A stretch of 64,000 nt of DNA from CAVUMR01 sp963742715 (GTDB lineage: Bacteria; Actinomycetota; Actinomycetes; Mycobacteriales; Micromonosporaceae). A program made the translations under genes and the position numbers. Below the pieces are notes generated by a model that was given only the letters and a program-made list of their open reading frames with translations, was not told the DNA's origin and did not search any database. Shown here in pieces: positions 58,611 through 64,000 of this stretch (within the stretch, counting starts at the first letter, position 1; every line of letters starts with the position of its first letter). The stretch covers positions 558,001 through 622,000 of the forward strand of contig CAVUMR010000002.1 of the NCBI GenBank assembly GCA_963742715.1, written 5' to 3'.

Positions 58611-60109
58611 CCGGCCCGCGCCTCCCCGCGGCAGGGGGTAGCCGCGCGGAATCCGGCCGCCGGCGCGAGTCGCCCACCGTGCAGCGGGACGGTCCGGTCC
58701 GCGAGTACGTCGACCAGCGCGGTGTCGTGCGTCGCCATGACCACGGCGCGGCCTTCGGCCCGGAGTTCGGCGAGCAGAGCGACCAGCTCGCGCCAGGTAC
58801 GCAGGTCCTGCCCGAACGTCGGCTCGTCCAGTACGAGCAGGTGCGGCGCGGTGGCCAGCGCGGTCGCCACCGACAGCCGGCGCTGCTCACCACCGGACAG
58901 CGTGTACGGGTTGGCTTCGGCGAGTCGTACCAGCCCGAGCCGCTCCAACACGTGCGTCACCCGCGCACGGACCTGATCGTCCGGCAGGCCGACCCGGTGC
59001 GGCCCGAGCGCGAGCTCGTCGTACACCCGTGCGGTGACGAACTGGTGCTCCGGGTTCTGGAACACCGAGCCGATCCGGCCGGCCAGTACCGCGGCGCGCC
59101 ACCGGTGCGGCGGCTGTCCCGCGTACCGGGTGCCGGCCAGCCCGACGGAGGCTCGGATCGCGCCGGCGGTGGGCTTGAGCAGGCCACCGAGCAGCAGGCC
59201 CAGGGTCGACTTTCCGGAGCCGTTCGGACCGAGTACCGCCGCCACCTCGCCGGCCGAGACGGTCAGGTCGATCCCGCCCAGCGCCGGCTGGACGGCGCCG
59301 GGGTGGGTGAAACCGAGGTCGGTGGCCGTGACCAGCGCGGGTCCCGGGGCTGCCGGTGCCGCCGGTCGCGGCGAGGTCCAGCCCGGTACCCAGACGCCCT
59401 GGTCGGCGAGGGCGTCGGCGTACTCGGCGAACAGCCGGTCCGGATGCCCGTCAGCCAGCACGCCGGCACCGGGGGAGAGCGCGACCACCCGGTCCACCAG
59501 CGGTAACGCTTCCCCGACTCGGTGCTCGACCAGGATCAGCGTGGTGTCCCGCCCGGCCAGGCTGTCCGCGACGGCGGTACGGACCAGCTCGGCACCGGCC
59601 GGGTCGAGGTTCGCGGTCGGCTCGTCGAGCAGCAGCAACTCCGGGCGCAGGGCCAGCACCCCGGCCAGCGCGAGCCGCTGCTGCTCGCCACCGGACAGGT
59701 CCCCGGTGGACCGGTCCAGGTCGTACCGGAAGCCGACTCGACGCAGCGCGTCATGGACCCGCGGCCAGAGCTCGTCGACGGGTACGCCCCGGTTCTCCAG
59801 CCCGAACGCGACATCGTCGCCGGCCCGGGCCATGACCAGCTGCGTCTGCGGATCCTGGAACAGGATGCCGGTCCGGTCCCGCCGGCGCCGGGCGTCCACT
59901 CCGTCGACGAGTACCGCACCCTCCTGTTCGCCGGAGTCCTCGGCGAGCAGCCCGGCTATGGCGGCCAGCAGGGTGCTCTTCCCGGCGCCGGACGCGCCCA
60001 GCAACAGCACCCGCTCGCCGTGCTCGATCCGCAGGTCCACCCCGCGGACCGCCCAGGCGCGGCGGCCGGCATGGCGCCAGCCGAACCCGCGCAGCTCGAC
60101 CGTGCTCAC
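58607..60109 (-). CDS. ECF transporter ATPase with two fused ABC domains, YkoD-like
   Basis: The 500-residue protein has two complete ABC halves: Walker A GASGAGKST near residue 37 with signature LSGGEQQRLALAG, and Walker A GPNGSGKST near 295 with signature LSGGEQRRLSVAT. A Pro/Ala linker lies at about 245-258. Two ATPases in one chain is the usual form of YkoD in thiamin-type ECF systems. The GTG start is 100 nt after the S component. Confidence 0.93.
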   Translation of the reverse strand: MSTVELRGFGWRHAGRRAWAVRGVDLRIEHGERVLLLGASGAGKSTLLAAIAGLLAEDSGEQEGAVLVDGVDARRRRDRTGILFQDPQTQLVMARAGDDVAFGLENRGVPVDELWPRVHDALRRVGFRYDLDRSTGDLSGGEQQRLALAGVLALRPELLLLDEPTANLDPAGAELVRTAVADSLAGRDTTLILVEHRVGEALPLVDRVVALSPGAGVLADGHPDRLFAEYADALADQGVWVPGWTSPRPAAPAAPGPALVTATDLGFTHPGAVQPALGGIDLTVSAGEVAAVLGPNGSGKSTLGLLLGGLLKPTAGAIRASVGLAGTRYAGQPPHRWRAAVLAGRIGSVFQNPEHQFVTARVYDELALGPHRVGLPDDQVRARVTHVLERLGLVRLAEANPYTLSGGEQRRLSVATALATAPHLLVLDEPTFGQDLRTWRELVALLAELRAEGRAVVMATHDTALVDVLADRTVPLHGGRLAPAAGFRAATPCRGEARAG

Positions 60110-60166
60110 CGGCGGGCCACCGGAGTTGCCGCCGCTCGCGGCTTCGGAGTCGGGCGCAGCCGCCGT

Positions 60167-60232
60167 CGGGGCCAGGTCACACGGCGGTCCGCTCGCGATC
60201 GGGGCCAGGTCACACGGCGGTCCGCTCGCGGC
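60167..60232 (-). repeat. 33-nt duplication at the 3' end of the S-component gene
   Basis: Copies at 60167-60199 and 60200-60232 share GGGGCCAGGTCACACGGCGG and TCCGCTCGCG. The copy nearer the gene holds its last codons (Arg-Glu-Arg-Thr-Ala-Val) and stop; the other is non-coding. Confidence 0.93.
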
Positions 60233-60833
60233 CGGCCGGGAACCGGTCCAGCACCCCGGTCCGGGCCAGCGCCTGGGTCAGCGCGTACCCGCCGAGACCG
60301 GCGACCACGATCGCGCTGAGTACCCCGAACGCGATGTACGGCAGCCGGTAGGTCGCCCACGAGGTGCCGCCGTAGTACACGAACGAGTCGAACAGCGTCG
60401 CGGCGAATCCGGCCAGCGCGCCCGCGGCCATTGCCACCGGCGCCCGGAACAGCCGGTACGCCACGATCGCGAAGGCGAGCTCGCCGCCCAGTCCCTCGAG
60501 CAGGCCCTGCAGTACCACCGGCCAGCCCCACTGGGAGCCGAGCAGCGCGGAGACCAGCGCGGCCACCAGTTCGGTGTACACCGCCGCGCCCGGCTTGCGG
60601 ATGATCAGCCCGCCGAGCACGGCCGGCAGCAGCCACACGCCGTACATCAGGGCCTGTGCCGGCGGGAAGAAGCCGAAGGCGGCACCGGTGGCGCCCCACA
60701 GCAGGTTCCACGCCCAGAACACCACCCCGAACGCGACCGCGATCACCGAGGCCACGACGATGTCGATCGTCCGCCAGCGGCGGGTCCTGGTCGCGTTCGC
60801 GCTGGTCGTTGCCGAGTCGGTACCTGTCGTCAT
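60210..60833 (-). CDS. ECF transporter substrate-binding (S) component, YkoE-like
   Basis: The 207-residue membrane protein starts at ATG 60831-60833 with AGGAGG upstream. After a Thr/Ser-rich tail there are about six helices (IDIVVASVIAVAFGVVFWAWNLLW first). The sequence WGWPVVLQGLLEGLGGELAF and YYGGTSWATYRL match YkoE-type proteins, taken to import hydroxymethylpyrimidine or thiamin. A TPP riboswitch about 225 nt upstream on the same strand strongly supports this substrate class. Confidence 0.92.
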   Translation of the reverse strand: MTTGTDSATTSANATRTRRWRTIDIVVASVIAVAFGVVFWAWNLLWGATGAAFGFFPPAQALMYGVWLLPAVLGGLIIRKPGAAVYTELVAALVSALLGSQWGWPVVLQGLLEGLGGELAFAIVAYRLFRAPVAMAAGALAGFAATLFDSFVYYGGTSWATYRLPYIAFGVLSAIVVAGLGGYALTQALARTGVLDRFPAGRERTAV

Positions 60834-61057
60834 GGTCGAACCTCCTGGTTCACGCGCGTGCGTGGTGCCGTGGCGCGGCAAGGCGCCGTGGCATGAGCGC
60901 CGCGACGTCGGGGATGGCGCCGCGGCATGGCGCCGAACAAGGAGGAGACGCCCCACCCGCGCCGACGGCCCGGGAGACGGGCCACGACGAGGTGGCTAGC
61001 CACCCACGGGCACCGACCTACCGGCTACCGCGGGCACCCGAACAGCTAGAGATGGAA

Positions 61058-61145
<88 letters not shown>

Positions 61146-61309
61146 TCTGCACTTGTGGAACTGACGCTAGCACCGGCGCTCGGTGTCCGGAAAGTGCCGC
61201 CCGGCCGCTGGGAATCTCGGGGTGTCACGGACGCTACTACCGGGTAATACTCGCGGGTAACGTTGACTCGGGTGCCGTAGGTACGCCATGAGCAGGGGGT
61301 TTGGAAGCA

Positions 61310-63340
61310 ATGACCACAACCGCCCGTGAGCCCCAGCACGACACGCCGGAGCAACTGCCTGGCGCCGCGGAGCCGGTCGGCTCGCCGGTGGCGCCGGCCG
61401 CGGCCGGGGAAGGGTCCGGTCCGTCGGGCTCGGCGGTGACCGAGCAGGAGGCCCGTGACGTCGCCGAGGCCGCCCGCGAACAGGACTGGCACAAGCCGAG
61501 CTTCGGCAAGGAGCTGTTCCTCGGCCGGCTGCGGCTCGACCTGATCCACCCGCACCCGACGCCGTCTGACTCCGACCGGGCCAAGGGCGAGGCGTTCCTG
61601 GCCAGGCTCCGGACGTTCTGCGAGAACGAGATCGACAACTCGGTGATCGAGCGCGAAGCCCGCATCCCGGACAGCGTGATCACCGGCATGCGCAAGCTCG
61701 GCGCGTTCGGCATGAAGATCGACGAGAAGTACGGCGGCCTCGGCCTCTCGCACTACTACTACGGCAAGGCGTTGGCGCTGGTCGGCTCGGCAAACCCGGC
61801 ACTGTCCGCGATGCTGTCCGCACACCAGTCGATCGGCGTGCCACAACCGCTGAAGTTGTTCGGTACCGAGGAGCAGAAGCAGAAGTTCCTGCCCCGGCTG
61901 GCGGCCGGCGAGATCAGTGCGTTCCTGCTCACCGAGCCGGACGTGGGCAGTGACCCGGCCCGGCTCGCGTCGGTCGCGACTCCCACCGAGGACGGCTCGG
62001 CGTACCTGCTCAACGGCGTGAAGTTGTGGGCCACCAACGGGGTCGTGGCCGACCTGCTCGTGGTGATGGCCCAGGTACCGCGCTCGGACGGGCACCGGGG
62101 CGGCATCACCGCGTTCGTGGTCGAGGCGGACAGCCCCGGCATCACGGTGGAGCGCCGCAACGCGTTCATGGGCCTGCGTGGCCTGGAGAACAGCGTCACC
62201 CGCTTCCACGACGTACGGGTGCCCGCGGAGAACGTGATCGGCGCCGAGGGCAAGGGCCTGAAGATCGCGCTGACCACCCTCAACACCGGTCGGTTGTCGC
62301 TGCCCGCGATGTGCGCGGGAGCCGGCAAGTTCTGCCTGCGGGTGGCCCGGGACTGGGCCGCCGAGCGGGTCCAGTGGGGCCGGCCGGTCGCCCAGCACGA
62401 GGCCATCTCCAGCAAGATCGCGTACATCGCGGCCAGCACGTTCGCGATGGAGTCGATTCTCGAACTGTCCAGCATGCTCGCCGACGACGACCGCAACGAC
62501 ATCCGGATCGAGGCGGCCATCGCCAAGTTGTACGCCTCCGAGGTCGCCTGCCTGGTCGCCGACGAGACCATGCAGATCCGGGGCGGGCGCGGGTACGAGA
62601 CCGCGGAGTCGTTGGCCGCCCGTGGCGAGCGCGCGATCCCGATCGAGCAGATCGTCCGGGACCTGCGGATCAACCGGATCTTCGAAGGCTCGACCGAGAT
62701 CATGAAGCTGTTCATCGCGCGCGAGGCGGTGGACGCGCACCTGTCGGTGGCCGGCGACATCATCGACCCGAAGGCTGGCGTCGGGCGCAAGGCGAAGGCG
62801 GCGGCCGGTGCCGGCGCGTTCTACGCCCGGTGGCTCCCGTCCCTCGCGGTCGGCCGCGGCCAGGCGCCCACCTCGTACAACGAGTTCGGCCCGCTCGCCC
62901 GGCACCTGCGGTACGTCGAACGGGCGAGCCGCAAGATGGCCCGCTCCACGTTCTACGGGATGGCCCGGTGGCAGGGGCGGCTCGAGCGCAAGCAGGGCTT
63001 CCTCGGCCGGATCGTCGACATCGGCGCGGAACTGTTCACCATGAGCGCCGTGTGCGTACGCGCGGACCGGCTGCGTACCACCGAACCGGAGCACTCCGCC
63101 GCGGCCATGGAGCTGGCCGACCTGTACTGCGAGCAGGCCCGGCAGCGGGTTGACCTGCTGTTCCACCGGCTCTGGGAGAACACCGACGCACTGGATGTAC
63201 AAGCCACCAAGCGGGTGCTCGCCGGCCGGTACGACTGGCTGGAGGAGGGCGTCCTGCACCCCGGCGGCGACGAGCCGTGGGTGGCGGCGTACGACCAGGG
63301 GCCGGCGACCGTGGCCGACGTACGGCGCCGGATCGGCTGA
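61310..63340 (+). CDS. Acyl-CoA dehydrogenase family protein
   Basis: The protein has 676 residues, longer than the usual 380-400. A 65-residue Ala/Pro/Glu-rich start precedes the domain. The FAD-enzyme core includes LTEPDVGSDPARLAS, LNGVKLWATNGVVADLLVVM, MGLRGLENSVTRFHDVRVP, QIRGGRGYETAESLAARGERAIPIEQIVRDLRINRIFEGSTEIMKLFIAREAVDAHL with a Glu in the usual catalytic place. The extra 180 residues at the C-terminus are helical, as in VLCAD-like long forms. It oxidises acyl-CoA in fatty-acid breakdown. The ATG has AGGGGG upstream. Confidence 0.92.
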   Translation: MTTTAREPQHDTPEQLPGAAEPVGSPVAPAAAGEGSGPSGSAVTEQEARDVAEAAREQDWHKPSFGKELFLGRLRLDLIHPHPTPSDSDRAKGEAFLARLRTFCENEIDNSVIEREARIPDSVITGMRKLGAFGMKIDEKYGGLGLSHYYYGKALALVGSANPALSAMLSAHQSIGVPQPLKLFGTEEQKQKFLPRLAAGEISAFLLTEPDVGSDPARLASVATPTEDGSAYLLNGVKLWATNGVVADLLVVMAQVPRSDGHRGGITAFVVEADSPGITVERRNAFMGLRGLENSVTRFHDVRVPAENVIGAEGKGLKIALTTLNTGRLSLPAMCAGAGKFCLRVARDWAAERVQWGRPVAQHEAISSKIAYIAASTFAMESILELSSMLADDDRNDIRIEAAIAKLYASEVACLVADETMQIRGGRGYETAESLAARGERAIPIEQIVRDLRINRIFEGSTEIMKLFIAREAVDAHLSVAGDIIDPKAGVGRKAKAAAGAGAFYARWLPSLAVGRGQAPTSYNEFGPLARHLRYVERASRKMARSTFYGMARWQGRLERKQGFLGRIVDIGAELFTMSAVCVRADRLRTTEPEHSAAAMELADLYCEQARQRVDLLFHRLWENTDALDVQATKRVLAGRYDWLEEGVLHPGGDEPWVAAYDQGPATVADVRRRIG

Positions 63341-63343
63341 GAC

Positions 63344-63383
63344 GTGCGGATAGTGGGTGCCGTCCGGCGCCCACTGTCCGCAC
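63344..63383. terminator. Bidirectional hairpin between convergent genes
   Basis: GTGCGGATAGTGGGTGCC (63344-63361) and GGCGCCCACTGTCCGCAC (63366-63383) pair along 18 positions with two T-G wobbles and a 4-nt loop. It lies between the stops of the acyl-CoA dehydrogenase and the membrane protein and touches the latter's stop. Confidence 0.75.
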
Positions 63384-63994
63384 TAGCCGCCCCGCGGCGC
63401 GCGCAGCCCGAGGCCGCGCAGTTCCAGCGCGGCCAGGGCACCGATCACGGCCGGGTCGCCCCGGCGCCACCCGTCCACCGGATCCGGACCGGTGGCCCGG
63501 AGCTTGCGCAGCGGCCGGTTCGCCAGTGCGCGCAGTGCGAGCAGGTCCTGCCCCTGCGACTGGCCCCGCAGCACGCTCGCCGCCGACGCGCGCCGGATCC
63601 ACCGGATCCGCAGCGGCAGCCAGCCGAGCAGTACCAGACTCAACGGTCCGACCAGCAGCAACGCCGCCAGTACCAGCGCCAGCTGCGACACCAGGTGCTC
63701 CTGGTCGCGGCCGGCGTCGGCCAGTGACCGGGCAGCTTCGGCGGCTTTACCGAACGGTGCGGCGAGATCGTCGCCGACCAGCGGTACCCGTTTGGCGGCA
63801 CGGCCGGCATCGGCCAGGCTGCCGGACAGTCCGGTACCGGCGTCGGACAGCTTCTGCCCGGGCACCCCGAGCTTCAGTACGAGATCGTGGAGCCAGATCG
63901 CGGCGCGGATCCACAGGTACGTCCAGAGCACCACGGACGCGTCGGTCAGAATCTGGCGGAGGGCGCGGACGGGACGGTCGGCGTAGAGCTTCAC
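63383..63994 (-). CDS. Membrane protein of unknown function
   Basis: The protein has 203 residues from a GTG at 63992-63994, six bases from the window edge, so an upstream start outside cannot be excluded. It has a hydrophobic segment near 22-42 (VVLWTYLWIRAAIWLHDLVLKL) and a strong pair of turns near 122-150 (LALVLAALLLVGPLSLVLLGWLPLRIRW), with an Ala/Gly/Asp-rich region between that may lie outside. The C-terminal 50 residues are Arg/Leu-rich. No family is recognised. Confidence 0.75.
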   Translation of the reverse strand: MKLYADRPVRALRQILTDASVVLWTYLWIRAAIWLHDLVLKLGVPGQKLSDAGTGLSGSLADAGRAAKRVPLVGDDLAAPFGKAAEAARSLADAGRDQEHLVSQLALVLAALLLVGPLSLVLLGWLPLRIRWIRRASAASVLRGQSQGQDLLALRALANRPLRKLRATGPDPVDGWRRGDPAVIGALAALELRGLGLRAPRGG

Positions 63995-64000
63995 GTACCG

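Overview
The window is a 64 kb chromosomal segment of a very GC-rich actinomycete. The gene order (rne-rplU-rpmA-obgE, nadD-rsfS, comEA-comEC-holA-rpsT-lepA-hemW-hrcA-dnaJ, phoH-ybeY-corC-era, recO-uppS), the 16S sequence, GTG/TTG starts and signs of leaderless transcripts all fit the Micromonosporaceae. Actinocatenispora is a possible genus, but I cannot prove it from the sequence. Nothing looks like a phage, plasmid, island or CRISPR locus; it is mostly core genome.

Layout. 1-2.7 kb: the end of ileS, a NUDIX hydrolase, and an opposed membrane-anchored protein. 3-11.4 kb: a B12-type radical SAM protein and its separate DUF2344 partner, RNase E/G, L21, L27 and Obg. 11.4-14.5 kb (minus): a DHA2-type MFS exporter and trpS. 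trpS is preceded by a Trp-Trp leader peptide and an attenuator hairpin. 14.6-21.8 kb: aminopeptidase N, a PaaK-like ligase, NadD, RsfS, a phosphoglycerate-mutase-like phosphatase, a lipoprotein and DegV. 21.9-28.6 kb: ComEA and ComEC (both carrying in-frame tandem repeats), HolA and a long low-complexity membrane protein. 28.7-38.7 kb: rpsT (minus), an F420-type nitroreductase, LepA, an aldo/keto reductase, a lysozyme-like lipoprotein, a VOC protein, an AraC regulator, an enoyl-CoA hydratase, HemW and a CapA lipoprotein. 38.7-49.2 kb: a DUF4870 protein, then HrcA (with a CIRCE operator), DnaJ, RsmE, HIT, a serine hydrolase, PhoH, YbeY, a CNNM/CorC protein, a cytidine-deaminase-like protein and Era. 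49.3-55.1 kb: a complete 16S-23S-5S operon with promoters, a boxA-like leader and a terminator. 55.1-57.8 kb: a sugar epimerase/dehydrogenase-like protein, RecO and UppS. 57.8-61.1 kb (minus): a thiamin-type ECF transporter under a TPP riboswitch. 61.3-64 kb: an acyl-CoA dehydrogenase and an opposed membrane protein.

Three themes stand out. (1) Regulatory RNA and DNA can be read directly: trpS attenuation, the TPP riboswitch, CIRCE, tandem rRNA promoters, and repeated -10-like hexamers 6-7 nt upstream of start codons. (2) Short tandem repeats are unusually common. Those inside genes keep the frame (15, 18, 66 nt). Several others duplicate the 3' end of a gene including its stop codon (9, 27, 33, 34 nt). 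(3) Essential genes (rplU, rpsT, era) and hemW, the enoyl-CoA hydratase and the cdd-like gene are broken by small indels. This is much more likely base-calling or assembly error than biology, so frame-dependent calls around 9.2, 28.9, 35.7-37.4 and 48.0-49.0 kb should be treated with care. I found no convincing new multi-gene system.
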